A DNA stretch of 64,000 nt, from assembly GCA_035765535.1 (NCBI GenBank), contig DASTXE010000006.1, positions 742,587 through 806,586 on the forward strand. The letters are read 5' to 3'. The position numbers were made by a program, and so were the translations under genes. Below, one piece after another: positions 47,971-57,896 of this stretch (within the stretch, counting starts at the first letter, position 1; every line of letters begins with the position of its first letter). This DNA comes from Rickettsiales bacterium. GTDB taxonomy: Bacteria; Pseudomonadota; Alphaproteobacteria; Rickettsiales; JABCZZ01. The notes below the pieces were generated by a model. It ran no database searches, was not told the DNA's origin, and worked only from the letters and a program-made list of their open reading frames with translations.

Positions 47971-49266
47971 TTAGGCAACGCGGCGTTCGCTATTGAAAGC
48001 GTCAACCCAGTTGCACAGCATTTCGATACCTTCGAGCTGATGCGCGCAATGCTTTCTCAGGAAAGCCGTATCGATGACATCGGCTTTCTGTGCAGCGGCC
48101 AGCACGGCTACCCCGTCGAAATCCACATAGGCCAGACGTGCCGCCAGCAGTTTCGCAGGCATGCCGAACGCCGTGCCCGGCAGAAGCGCAACACCGGTAT
48201 CGGCCAGCAGGCTTTCACACAAAGCCTGTGAAGTCGTTATACCGGCAGAGACCAGCTTGTCCGCAACCGCGCTGAAATCCGGAAACAGGTAGAAAGCGCC
48301 TTCCGGTTTATCCACGCGTACGCCGCTCGCCTGCAGACGCTCAACGCAGTGAGCGCCGAGAGCCGCAAGAATACGACGCTGCTGCTTGACATACTCCATG
48401 GTTTCCGGCGAAGCCTTGTAAGCTTCGCATGCGGCCAACTGCACAGGCAGCGTTGCGCAGGAATAGGTTTCGGACGCAATACCGAGCATCGTGTCCTTGA
48501 ATTCACCGCCGAGCGCCACCGGCAGCACGGCCGTACCAAGACGCCAGCCGCCCGCACCGCACCATTTGGAAAGGCCGCCCGTAACGATCGTGCCTTCCGG
48601 ATAATGCTTCGCAAGCGAGACATGACCGCCTGTATGGTGCAGCACACCGTAAATCTCATCGGAGATCACAAGCACATTGTGTTTACGTGCGACTTCACCG
48701 ATGGCTTTCAGCTCGGCATCAGTATAGCTCAGACCATCGGGGTTACCCGGATAGTTCAGGATCAGTACGGACGGAACGTCTTTATCCTTCTTCTGCGCAA
48801 CAGCTGCTTCCAACCCTTCCGCTGTCAGGCGCCAGCGCTTTTCAAACGTCGTCGGAATGGAAATAACGCCGTGGCCGAGCAGATGCGCCTGCGGCACGTA
48901 AGATACCCACGCCGGGGCACAGACCAGCAGGTCAGCGCGCGTAAATGCAGCCAGCACAGCATAAATCAGAATCTTGGAACCCGGGGCGATCAATACGTTT
49001 TCTGCTCTAGCATCGATACCATCCACTTTGCGGTGAAACTCGGCAACTGCCTCCCTGAGTGCAGGGATACCCTGTACGGGTGAGTAATCTTTGCGGTGTG
49101 CATTCTCCTTCAATAAGTCGATCACGTGCTGAGGTGGCAAGAAGGGCGACTGCCCGAAACCAAACTTGTAAACTTTCTTTCCTCCCTGCTCGAGGTTACG
49201 TGACTGCTCATTCAGGAGCAAAGTCTGGGATTTCTCAACAGTACGCAGGTATTTTGAAAACGACAT
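47971..49266 (-). CDS. PLP-dependent class I/II aminotransferase
   Basis: A 431-residue fold-type I aminotransferase. Substrate loop KDYSPVQGIPALREAVA, N in LNYPGNPDG, D-E-I-Y in VISDEIYGVLHH, PLP lysine in GLSKWCGAGGWRLG and the Arg that binds the alpha-carboxylate near the end of the sequence are all visible. Substrate is not defined. It is 49 bases upstream of the KamA-like aminomutase gene on the same strand, so it may act on the same amino acid or its beta-isomer. The 5' flank, 49267-49664, should hold the promoter. Confidence 0.88.
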   Translation of the reverse strand: MSFSKYLRTVEKSQTLLLNEQSRNLEQGGKKVYKFGFGQSPFLPPQHVIDLLKENAHRKDYSPVQGIPALREAVAEFHRKVDGIDARAENVLIAPGSKILIYAVLAAFTRADLLVCAPAWVSYVPQAHLLGHGVISIPTTFEKRWRLTAEGLEAAVAQKKDKDVPSVLILNYPGNPDGLSYTDAELKAIGEVARKHNVLVISDEIYGVLHHTGGHVSLAKHYPEGTIVTGGLSKWCGAGGWRLGTAVLPVALGGEFKDTMLGIASETYSCATLPVQLAACEAYKASPETMEYVKQQRRILAALGAHCVERLQASGVRVDKPEGAFYLFPDFSAVADKLVSAGITTSQALCESLLADTGVALLPGTAFGMPAKLLAARLAYVDFDGVAVLAAAQKADVIDTAFLRKHCAHQLEGIEMLCNWVDAFNSERRVA

Positions 49267-49664
49267 AGTCAGGTCCTATCCTGTAATAAATAACAAATGC
49301 TGCACCGCAAAAAAGCTAAAATTGCAGCCACCATTTAATATGGGCTCGCGCAGGAAGTGTCAACCACTACACTCAGGGTTGCCTCAAATATTTTTGACAG
49401 AAATGAGAATCGAACAGAACGAATGCTGCATTGCAACATTTTTACTCATATCGGCACAAAACTATGTTCTGGCGGCAACACTTCCTGCTTTATATCTGAG
49501 TACCAGACCTGCGGCAGAAAAGACCAGACACATCTCCGCTGTTTCACTATAGCTAAACCATTAATCCTATTGTGAATTTTTCATGACGGCAGGCCGTTAA
49601 AGTCGTATTTCCGGCCCTATTATGCTACATTAATTGGATATCGAATAACCAGGAACCGGTATTT
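49267..49664. other. Intergenic region without a visible gene
   Basis: The 398 bases between divergent genes (aminotransferase on the minus strand, protein C on the plus strand) carry no convincing coding frame. They should contain both promoters; I see no clear repeat, terminator or RNA gene. Confidence 0.5.
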
Positions 49665-50747
49665 ATGTCTTCACAACAGGACATACAGGACGGTGCTTTC
49701 TCGGCAAATAGCTCTGCTACATCACCGCCGCCAGATATAACGCCACCGGATGCGAAAGCCCCTGCGCCGCCCCCAAAAGAGCGGCGCCAGACATGGGACT
49801 ATCTGAAATCGCGCTTTGATAAAGAACACTGGTTCGGCAGTGCAGTGCTCATCGCGCATATGACCAGCGCATACCAGACCATACGGGCAGCTCTGGTCCG
49901 AAAGGTCCACGGTGAAATAAAGCCGGATCGCACGCGCTTCTACAGCGGCATTGTCCCCATCGCAGGGTATGGCTGGTCTTTCCTGTCGGAGCGAGGTGCA
50001 GAATTTCCCAAGGGCAGAACGCTGCTGAAACGTATTATGTATACGCTAGCGCATCCGAGCCAGTGTTCCGCACAATTCGAATTCATACTGCATACAATTC
50101 CCAATGCCATGGCAACGGCCAATAATTTTATCAAGGGAGGCAGAGCACATGGATTGGGGCTGAAGCAGGGCGAGAAGGCTTATACACCTGAGAAAGTACG
50201 TCTATATACTGGGCTGCTGCAGATCGTGGGCTGGACATCCACCGGATATGGCCATTTTCGTGAACGCAAACCAGAACCTCCCTTATCGGCAATACAAACA
50301 CTGGATGACGCCTATAGCGGCAAAAAGCGTAATTTTGCTGGCGTCATTAAAACGCTCTGGAAGCATGACCGAACCCTACTACTGGGCACCCTGGTAACAT
50401 TGACCATGGACGCGCTTTCCTTAACGGAAGGGTTGAAGAAAACACACGGCAGCAAGGAAGAATCCAGACGCATTCTTAAAGCCGGTGCATACTATGTGAT
50501 CTCCGATCTCGCCTATGACGCTTTCATCTTTAAAAGATTATTCACCAGCAATTTTGATCAGGAAACCGCAGCAAAACAGAATACTGAAATCGGCAAAGAG
50601 ACCGCACATCAGGAAACTCCCACGGCTTCTTTCACGCAAAAAATCCAGCCTCGCAATCCGGCTCCCAAAATCCCTGAACGCAAACATAGCTTTACCGAGC
50701 TCGTGCAGCAGGCCACCCTGCCCGATCTTATCGAATGGTCACCCTAA
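49665..50747 (+). CDS. Lineage-specific hypothetical protein C, paralogue of A
   Basis: A 360-residue protein with an N-terminal Pro/Ala/Ser-rich linker (about 1-45) and then a helical core. The core aligns with the protein at 42391: HWFGSAVLIAH, then SERGAEFPKG, LAHPSQCSAQFEF, and TGLLQIVGWTSTGYG. The distal half has no further match and ends in a basic, Pro-rich tail (TPTASFTQKIQPRNP). No signal peptide or known motif. It probably arose by duplication followed by divergence. Downstream is the convergent beta-lactamase gene, 9 bases away. Confidence 0.65.
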   Translation: MSSQQDIQDGAFSANSSATSPPPDITPPDAKAPAPPPKERRQTWDYLKSRFDKEHWFGSAVLIAHMTSAYQTIRAALVRKVHGEIKPDRTRFYSGIVPIAGYGWSFLSERGAEFPKGRTLLKRIMYTLAHPSQCSAQFEFILHTIPNAMATANNFIKGGRAHGLGLKQGEKAYTPEKVRLYTGLLQIVGWTSTGYGHFRERKPEPPLSAIQTLDDAYSGKKRNFAGVIKTLWKHDRTLLLGTLVTLTMDALSLTEGLKKTHGSKEESRRILKAGAYYVISDLAYDAFIFKRLFTSNFDQETAAKQNTEIGKETAHQETPTASFTQKIQPRNPAPKIPERKHSFTELVQQATLPDLIEWSP

Positions 50748-50756
50748 CACTTTATA

Positions 50757-51626
50757 TTATAGAGACCGTGTAACGATTCGTGCAGCCGCAGCGATGACAG
50801 TACTGCATTGCTCCGGCGGATTATGCGAACCGGTATAATAGACCATTAAAAGAATCGGTGCTTTTCCGGGAGGCCAGAGAATCGCTATATCATTGGCCGA
50901 TCCATTATCTCCCGTACCGGTTTTATCCCCCACCAGCCACTGTGCAGGTACCCCCGCACGGATGCGTGCATTACCGGTCGTATTGCCTGTCATCCACTCC
51001 AGTAAAAGCTTGCGCTGTGCGATTGGCAAGGCGTTCCCGAGCAGCAGGCGCTGCATATTGCCAAGCATAGCGGCAGGCGTCGTCGTATCGCGGTCATCTC
51101 CAGCTATTGCCGTATTCAGATCGGGCTCATACCGGTCCAGATGCGTGATCCAGTCACCAAGCGAGTGAATATAGTCCATCAATGCATGCGGCCCGCCAAT
51201 AATATCAAGCAAAAGGTTCGCCGCCGTATTATCGCTATAGCGCATGGCACTGTCGCATAGAGCCTCAACGGTCATGCCGGAAGCGATATGCTTTCCCGTG
51301 ACGGGAGAATAACTCGTCATGACATCCGGCGTATAATGCACGAGCCGTGATAGGAGTGCCGGTTCCCGTGCTGACCTTTCTAGAACCGCTGCCACCAGCA
51401 GGAACTTGAAGGTGCTGCACATCGCAAAACGCTCCGTAGCACGATAAGAAATGCTCGCGCCGTTGCCCGTATCAAGCGCGGCTACACCAAGCCGCCCGCC
51501 CGAACTGCGCTCAAGCGCTTCCAGCGCCTTTACTGCCTCTGCCCGATCATTCTGCCGCAATCGGCCGCAGGAAGCCAGCACCGGCATAGCCAGCATGGAA
51601 AGCAGCATTTGGCGGCGAGTGAGCAA
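50757..51626 (-). CDS. Class A beta-lactamase
   Basis: Active-site elements are in place: STFK (S71 and K74 in this numbering), SDN in MRYSDNTAAN, Glu and Asn in EPDLN, DTTTP, and KTG in GDKTGTG. Start TTG 51626 gives a leader with a twin-Arg (TRRQMLL), a hydrophobic run and LASC, consistent with Tat export and lipidation. Length about 289 residues. A Cys precedes the active Ser as in KPC and L2 enzymes, but the partner Cys of the carbapenemase disulfide is not seen after KTG. The gene follows fumC by 11 bases, so it may be transcribed with it. Confidence 0.9.
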   Translation of the reverse strand: MLTRRQMLLSMLAMPVLASCGRLRQNDRAEAVKALEALERSSGGRLGVAALDTGNGASISYRATERFAMCSTFKFLLVAAVLERSAREPALLSRLVHYTPDVMTSYSPVTGKHIASGMTVEALCDSAMRYSDNTAANLLLDIIGGPHALMDYIHSLGDWITHLDRYEPDLNTAIAGDDRDTTTPAAMLGNMQRLLLGNALPIAQRKLLLEWMTGNTTGNARIRAGVPAQWLVGDKTGTGDNGSANDIAILWPPGKAPILLMVYYTGSHNPPEQCSTVIAAAARIVTRSL

Positions 51627-51637
51627 GCTACCCTGCC

Positions 51638-53053
<1,416 letters not shown>

Positions 53054-53210
53054 AATAATGCTCCTTAGAAGATGTTATGCGTAATTTTGCGCCGACTATA
53101 GAAATATAGCGAACGCTTGCAATATTTTTTATAGAAAATTCTTTGCGTATTAATAATTTGTTAAATATTATCCGCGTAATATCATACTCACAAGTTGTTT
53201 TAAGTACTTA

Positions 53211-53238
53211 GGTCAGGCGCCCTCCTAAGCGCCTGACC
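53211..53238 (+). promoter_or_regulatory. Hairpin in the chpT leader with a CCUCCU loop
   Basis: Arms GGTCAGGCGC (53211-53220) and GCGCCTGACC (53229-53238) form a perfect 10-base stem with loop CCTCCTAA. The loop contains CTCCT, the complement of the chpT Shine-Dalgarno AGGAG at 53259-53263. No T-run follows, so it is not a classic terminator. Confidence 0.55.
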
Positions 53239-53271
53239 ATCCTTCGGAAATACCAGCCAGGAGTAATCCCG

Positions 53272-53913
53272 ATGATTCCGCAGCTCAAACTTGCCGAACT
53301 TCTCTGCACCCGCCTTTGCCATGATCTGACCGGCCCGATCGGCGCGATTGCTAACGGAACGGAATTCCTGAGCGAAGAAACCGGCAAGATGCAGGAACAG
53401 GCGATCGAGCTCATCGGCAGCAGCGCCGCACAGGCTGTGGCGCGACTGCAGTTCTACCGTAAGGCTTACGGGCGCATCAATGATGACGGGGAAGTGAATC
53501 TGGAATCCTTGCGCAAAACCACTGCCGACCTGTTCACCGGCAGCAAAATAACGCTCGACTGGCCCGACGCGCATCTGGAATCCTCCGGCATCCCGGTCAG
53601 CTATAAAATGGGCAGAATACTTTTAAATCTTGTCATTATTGCTTCGGCAACTTTGCTGCGCGGCGGTACGCTCAGCGTAAGACTTGCGGCAGATGACAAC
53701 TCAAAAACCGTACAGGTCAGAGCGGAAGGCAAATCCATCAAATGGGACAGCGAGATCGAACAGGCGCTTTCGCAAGATCTGTCGCTTGAGGCATTGAATC
53801 CGAAAAACGTTCAGGCTAACCTCACACGCCTGCTTGCGCAGGAGATCGATTCACAGCTCGGCTGGCATGCCACCGAAGACACGTTTACTATCAGCAGCAG
53901 CCGTAAATTATAA
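53272..53913 (+). CDS. chpT: Histidine phosphotransferase ChpT
   Basis: A 213-residue protein with the ChpT pattern: LAELLCTRLCHDLTGPIGAIAN carries the phosphorylatable His, and a C-terminal kinase-like ATP-binding domain follows without conserved ATP-binding motifs. In Caulobacter, ChpT relays phosphate from CckA to CtrA and CpdR, which controls the cell cycle and, in many species, motility. CckA, CtrA and CpdR are not in the window. Good Shine-Dalgarno AGGAG 8 bases before ATG; a hairpin precedes it. Confidence 0.92.
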   Translation: MIPQLKLAELLCTRLCHDLTGPIGAIANGTEFLSEETGKMQEQAIELIGSSAAQAVARLQFYRKAYGRINDDGEVNLESLRKTTADLFTGSKITLDWPDAHLESSGIPVSYKMGRILLNLVIIASATLLRGGTLSVRLAADDNSKTVQVRAEGKSIKWDSEIEQALSQDLSLEALNPKNVQANLTRLLAQEIDSQLGWHATEDTFTISSSRKL

Positions 53914-54018
53914 TAAGCTGCGTATTGCGCAGTCATTTGTCACAATAAGTTCACATATCTTTAGAACCGATCAGGCTATAATCAGCTGATCGACAACATT
54001 CTCGACATTACATGAGCT

Positions 54019-54729
54019 ATGGCAAATAGCATTTACATACCCAATGAGCAGAAAGAGCCGGGCAAATCCAAGGCTGAACGCAAATCATGGACGGGCGCTG
54101 CATGGGGCACGTTCATCGGCAGCTTCGTCAGCTCAATGGCAATCTTTGTTGCAGGTATGGCCAAAGCGCTCTCGGAAGGTATTGGTTCCCTGGACCGCAA
54201 TACACTGAATAAGATGGTATCATTCCAGATGATGGGCACACTGGCGGGTACAACAATAGGATATTTCACAGGCAACAAGCGCGGCCAGAAGATTGATGAG
54301 CGGGAAAATGCCACCGGAATGCATGAGGTCAAATCACCTAGCCTTTTCAACTGGAGAGCTGCACAGGGCTACACACTAGGCACTATGAGCAGCAGTGTAA
54401 TTAATGCTATCTCCTACGCAACAAATCATCAAAATCGCTCTATTCAGAAAGCAGCGCAATGGGCAGGCACGGGACTCTCAATCGGCGGCACCGTTCTGGG
54501 TGCTATCAAAGGCAAGCAGGAAATGCAGCAGGAATATAATAAAGCCCTGGCCGCAAAACAATCTGAAAGCGCATTATTCTTAGCAGGCGCACAACCGCAA
54601 ACAGAGCAATCCTCTCAGAAAGCAGAACTCCCTCAGACCGGCAGCAAACAATTCACAAAAGCTGAAGATGAGCGCCGCACTGCCTCTGTTGATCTGCAGA
54701 CCGGCACAGCAACCCCTACACGCCATTAA
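54019..54729 (+). CDS. Lineage-specific hypothetical membrane protein D
   Basis: A 236-residue protein with Gly-rich hydrophobic stretches (GAAWGTFIGSFVSSMAIFVAG, MMGTLAGTTIGYFTG, AQGYTLGTMSSSVIN, GTGLSIGGTVLGAIKG) and a disordered Gln/Thr/Ser-rich tail. The glycine-zipper-like pattern is typical of membrane-associated helices. No family is recognised. Like 42391, 43578 and 49665, it stands among core genes and lacks a signal peptide. Confidence 0.55.
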   Translation: MANSIYIPNEQKEPGKSKAERKSWTGAAWGTFIGSFVSSMAIFVAGMAKALSEGIGSLDRNTLNKMVSFQMMGTLAGTTIGYFTGNKRGQKIDERENATGMHEVKSPSLFNWRAAQGYTLGTMSSSVINAISYATNHQNRSIQKAAQWAGTGLSIGGTVLGAIKGKQEMQQEYNKALAAKQSESALFLAGAQPQTEQSSQKAELPQTGSKQFTKAEDERRTASVDLQTGTATPTRH

Positions 54730-54815
54730 GCATTCTGTAATTTCCTGTTGGCAAACTGGTTAACTTCCCTTATAAAACGTGGCGTTATTCATTTGCCATT
54801 GGTCACTTTCAGGTT

Positions 54816-56051
54816 ATGCCCCTTATCGTACAGAAGTTCGGCGGCACGTCGGTAGCGGATCTCGAACGCATCCGCAACGTTGCGCGCAAAGTCAAAAAAG
54901 AAGTGGATCTCGGCAACAAGGTCGCCGTGGTCGTATCCGCCATGTCCGGCGTCACGGACCAGCTCGTCGGGCTGGTGCGCCAGGTCTCGCCGCTTTCCAC
55001 CCCCATCGCACTGGAAGAATACGACACGGTCGTTTCCTCCGGCGAGCAGGTGACCGCAGGCATGCTCGCGCTTACGCTCAATGAGATGGGCATTCCTGCC
55101 CGCTCTTGGCTTGGCTGGCAGGTTCCGCTGATCAGCGATAGCGCCCACAGCAAAGCGCGCATCAGCGAAATCAAGAGCGAAGCGATGCTCGCTTCCATTA
55201 ACGCTGGCAATGTGGCAGTGCTTGCGGGCTTTCAGGGCATAGACGAACATGGCCGCATCTCGACCTTGGGCCGTGGCGGATCGGACACTTCCGCCGTGGC
55301 GCTCGCCGCCGCGCTGCATGCGGAACGCTGCGATATATATACGGACGTGGACGGTGTTTACACCTGTGATCCGCGCATCGTGACCAAGGCAAGCAAGCTG
55401 CATAAAGTGGCTTATGAAGAAATACTGGAAATGGCATCGCAGGGCGCAAAAGTATTGCAGACACGCTCGGTCGAGATGGCCATGAATCATCATGTCCGCG
55501 TGCAGGTGCTCTCGAGCTTCAGCGACGCGGAAGGAACGTTACTTGTGGATGAGGAGGAAATTGTGGAGAGGAAAAAAGTCACCGGCATCGCTTACAGCCG
55601 CGACGAGGCGCGTATTACGCTGACTTCGGTCGCCAACGTGCCGGGTGTGAGCGCCGAGATTTTCGGCCCGCTCGCCGATGCGAATATCAACGTGGACATG
55701 ATCGTCCAGAACGTGAGCGAAATCGGTGCGGAAACGGACGTTACCTTCACCGTGCCGCGCGGCGATTTGCAGAACGCGCTCAAAGCAATGGAAAAGGCAA
55801 AGAGCAAGATCAAGTACAAGTCGCTGCTGTCGGACAAGAACGTTGCGAAGATTTCCGTCATCGGCGTCGGTATGCGCAGCTATGCCGGTATCGCGCAGGA
55901 GATGTTCCGCACACTCGCCGACAAAGGTATCAACATCCTTGTGATCTCCACTTCGGAAATCAAGATTTCCGTGCTGATCGCCGAAGAATATACCGAACTG
56001 GCGCTGCGCGCTCTGCACACAGCCTACGATCTCGATAACGATGGGAAATAA
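54816..56051 (+). CDS. lysC: Aspartate kinase
   Basis: A 411-residue kinase: VQKFGGTSVAD at the N-terminus, SSGEQVTAGMLAL, GRGGSDTSAVALA, and CDIYTDVDGVYTCDPR, then two ACT domains in the C-terminus (TLTSVANVPGVSAEIF, ISVIGVGMRSYAG). The enzyme phosphorylates aspartate, the first step of lysine, methionine and threonine synthesis. ACT domains suggest feedback control. The next gene (zf-CHCC) begins 4 bases after the stop. Confidence 0.97.
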   Translation: MPLIVQKFGGTSVADLERIRNVARKVKKEVDLGNKVAVVVSAMSGVTDQLVGLVRQVSPLSTPIALEEYDTVVSSGEQVTAGMLALTLNEMGIPARSWLGWQVPLISDSAHSKARISEIKSEAMLASINAGNVAVLAGFQGIDEHGRISTLGRGGSDTSAVALAAALHAERCDIYTDVDGVYTCDPRIVTKASKLHKVAYEEILEMASQGAKVLQTRSVEMAMNHHVRVQVLSSFSDAEGTLLVDEEEIVERKKVTGIAYSRDEARITLTSVANVPGVSAEIFGPLADANINVDMIVQNVSEIGAETDVTFTVPRGDLQNALKAMEKAKSKIKYKSLLSDKNVAKISVIGVGMRSYAGIAQEMFRTLADKGINILVISTSEIKISVLIAEEYTELALRALHTAYDLDNDGK

Positions 56052-56054
56052 ACC

Positions 56055-56231
56055 ATGACCGTATTCGAAACCATAGAAGTACACGCGGCGGAAGTTGCCT
56101 GCGACGGCAAGAACGGTGGCGCCGGCCATCCGCGCGTATACCTGCATATCGACCGCAATAGCAACCAGATCACCTGCCCCTATTGCAGCCGCACCTATGT
56201 ACTGAAAACCGAAAGCCACGCTTCGGAATAG
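56055..56231 (+). CDS. Zinc-finger (zf-CHCC) domain protein
   Basis: A 58-residue protein too short for most gene finders. It encodes MTVFETIEVHAAEVACDGKN, then GAGHPRVYLHID and ITCPYCSRTYVL. The Cys, His, Cys, Cys arrangement is that of the zf-CHCC family, related to NDUFS6 of complex I, and universal in alphaproteobacteria. It starts 3 bases after the lysC stop, hence in the same transcript. It may assist complex I assembly, but here that is inference. Confidence 0.85.
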   Translation: MTVFETIEVHAAEVACDGKNGGAGHPRVYLHIDRNSNQITCPYCSRTYVLKTESHASE

Positions 56232-56251
56232 CACTCCATACTCAAAAAGAG

Positions 56252-56275
56252 GCCCTGCCGCAAAAACGGCAGGGC
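56252..56275. terminator. Terminator hairpin between convergent genes
   Basis: GCCCTGCCG and CGGCAGGGC pair over 9 bases around CAAAAA. A run of A upstream of the left arm means a T-run on the minus strand, so it best serves the aldo/keto reductase transcript, though it may stop lysC mRNA as well. Confidence 0.75.
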
Positions 56276-56319
56276 ACGGAGTTGCCAAATCATTTTATAC
56301 CGTCATACCATTGCGCAAG

Positions 56320-56342
56320 ATGCCGTGGTCAAGCCACGGCAT
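56320..56342. repeat. Palindrome ATGCCGTGG...CCACGGCAT
   Basis: Nine-base perfect arms around TCAAG, flanked by GTCATACC and GACG. The wording resembles the palindromic intergenic repeats of Rickettsiales (a TCAAGCCACGG core). Single copy in this window. Confidence 0.4.
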
Positions 56343-56351
56343 GACGAGCAT

Positions 56352-57386
56352 TTAGACAAGCGGCGGATTGATACGCGCGAATCCTTGCTGAATGCGATAG
56401 GGGTAATACGGATAAGCAGGCATCTGGTAACTGGCTTTATCCAGCCGCTCAATCTGTTCTTGGGAAAGATTCCATCCCACCGCTCCCAGATTGTCACGCA
56501 GCTGCGCTTCATTACGCGCCCCGATAATCACCGTAGAAACGGTTGGGCGCTGCAGCAGCCAGTTCAGCGCCACTTGCGGCACCGTCTTGCCTGTTTCCAC
56601 CGCAATAGCATCCAACACATCCACGACCTTATACAGATATTCTTCCGGAACCGGCGGGCCGAAAGAAGCCGTTTCATGCAGGCGGCTATTTTTCGGCAGA
56701 GGCTGGCCGCGGCGTATTTTACCCGTAAGCCTGCCCCATCCGAGCGGACTCCACACCATCGCCCCTACTCCCTGATCCTGCCCCAGTGGCATCAGCTCCC
56801 ACTCATAATCACGGCCGACCAGCGAGTAATAAACCTGGTGCACTACATGGCGCGGATAACCATATTTGTCGGAAACACTCAACGATTTCATCAATTCCCA
56901 ACCCGCAAAATTTGAGGCGCCGATATAACGGACCTTGCCCTGTCGGATGAGATTATCCAGTGTCGATAAAACTTCCTCTTGCGGCGTGGCAGCATCGTAA
57001 GCATGCAAGTGGAGGATATCGATATAATCCGTCTGCAGCCGTTTGAGCGATGCCTCCACTGCCCGGATAAGCCGCCAGCGCGAAGAGCCCGCATCCATCG
57101 GCCCGTCTCCCATCGGCAGTGAGGTCTTCGTGGAGATGAGGACCTTGTCACGTATCGTTTTAACGGCTTCCCCTAGCACGGATTCGGAATCACCGTCCGA
57201 ATAGACATCCGCCGTGTCGAACAGATTCACTCCCGCTTCCAGGCATATATCGATCAGCTTTCTTGCTTCCGCTACATCCGTCGTTCCCCAGTTGCTGAAC
57301 AGCGGCCCCTTGCCTGCGAAGGTCCCCGTGCCGAAACTCAGCGCTGGCACTTTCAGCCCGGAACGTCCTAATTGCCGGTATTCCAT
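56352..57386 (-). CDS. Aldo/keto reductase
   Basis: A 344-residue TIM-barrel AKR. Catalytic tetrad: Asp and Tyr in FDTADVYSDG, Lys in VLISTKTSL, and His in ILHLHAYDA. NADPH-binding features are IGARNEAQLRDNLGAVGW near the C-terminus. These enzymes reduce aldehydes and ketones; substrate not predictable. It follows an ArsR-type regulator gene by 9 bases on the same strand, likely co-expressed under its control. Confidence 0.93.
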   Translation of the reverse strand: MEYRQLGRSGLKVPALSFGTGTFAGKGPLFSNWGTTDVAEARKLIDICLEAGVNLFDTADVYSDGDSESVLGEAVKTIRDKVLISTKTSLPMGDGPMDAGSSRWRLIRAVEASLKRLQTDYIDILHLHAYDAATPQEEVLSTLDNLIRQGKVRYIGASNFAGWELMKSLSVSDKYGYPRHVVHQVYYSLVGRDYEWELMPLGQDQGVGAMVWSPLGWGRLTGKIRRGQPLPKNSRLHETASFGPPVPEEYLYKVVDVLDAIAVETGKTVPQVALNWLLQRPTVSTVIIGARNEAQLRDNLGAVGWNLSQEQIERLDKASYQMPAYPYYPYRIQQGFARINPPLV

Positions 57387-57395
57387 AACTCCTCC

Positions 57396-57710
57396 TTAAA
57401 CCTTGGGTTTGTGATGTTGAAAAATGCTATGCAGCAGCCCGGGGAAACGGCTCTCGATCTCCGCCTTCCGGGACGTATTGATAACCTCGACGCCTCTCTT
57501 TTCTGAGCGAATAAGCCCTGCCTCACGCAGTACCTTATGATGAAACGATATCGTCGAAGGCGGTAGCGTCTTGCAGGTAGCGGAACAATTCACCCCCTGA
57601 CATCCCATAACAGCGAACAGAATATCCCGGCGATCAGGATCGGAAAGCGCGTAAAGAATTCCGTCGATCGTAATATCGTCAAGTGCCGGATGAGAGAAAG
57701 GTCGTGGCAT
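57396..57710 (-). CDS. ArsR-type winged-helix regulator
   Basis: A 104-residue protein with an ArsR/SmtB winged-helix: LYALSDPDRRDILFAVM, then NCSATCKTLPPSTISFHHKVL and EAGLIRSEKRGVEVINT. Cys residues in helix 3 (GVNCSATC) might ligate a metal or react with a thiol-modifying compound; this is inference. A 15-base palindrome lies 11 bases upstream, fitting autorepression. It heads a two-gene unit with an aldo/keto reductase. Confidence 0.88.
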   Translation of the reverse strand: MPRPFSHPALDDITIDGILYALSDPDRRDILFAVMGCQGVNCSATCKTLPPSTISFHHKVLREAGLIRSEKRGVEVINTSRKAEIESRFPGLLHSIFQHHKPKV

Positions 57711-57720
57711 AATTCATTAT

Positions 57721-57735
57721 TTCAATATTATTGAA
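57721..57735. promoter_or_regulatory. Candidate operator of the ArsR gene
   Basis: TTCAATA-T-TATTGAA is a perfect palindrome 10 bases before the ArsR start on the minus strand. Confidence 0.45.
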
Positions 57736-57832
57736 CTATTAGATAACAGAACCAATTCACCGCCGCAACTTTATTTATTATAACAATATCCAATTGATAT
57801 TCATATAAATACTGTCGATAACAATCGAATGA

Positions 57833-57895
57833 GCAACTTTTTGGTTGCATTTAAACTTTACGTCAGCTACATAATAAGCAACTAGAAGGTTGCAT
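57833..57895. promoter_or_regulatory. Twin palindromic sites before the SRPBCC-ArsR operon
   Basis: GCAACT-N4-GGTTGCAT occurs twice, at 57833-57850 and 57878-57895, with 45 bases between equivalent positions. Each is a near-palindrome (GCAAC...GTTGC). The second covers the ribosome-binding region of the SRPBCC gene. They are good candidates for binding by the ArsR protein encoded at 58333. Confidence 0.6.
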
Positions 57896-57896
57896 T

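Noticed and set aside
49322..49552. Possible 76-residue gene in the 49267-49664 gap
   Set aside because: No Shine-Dalgarno, no family, composition of chance frames.
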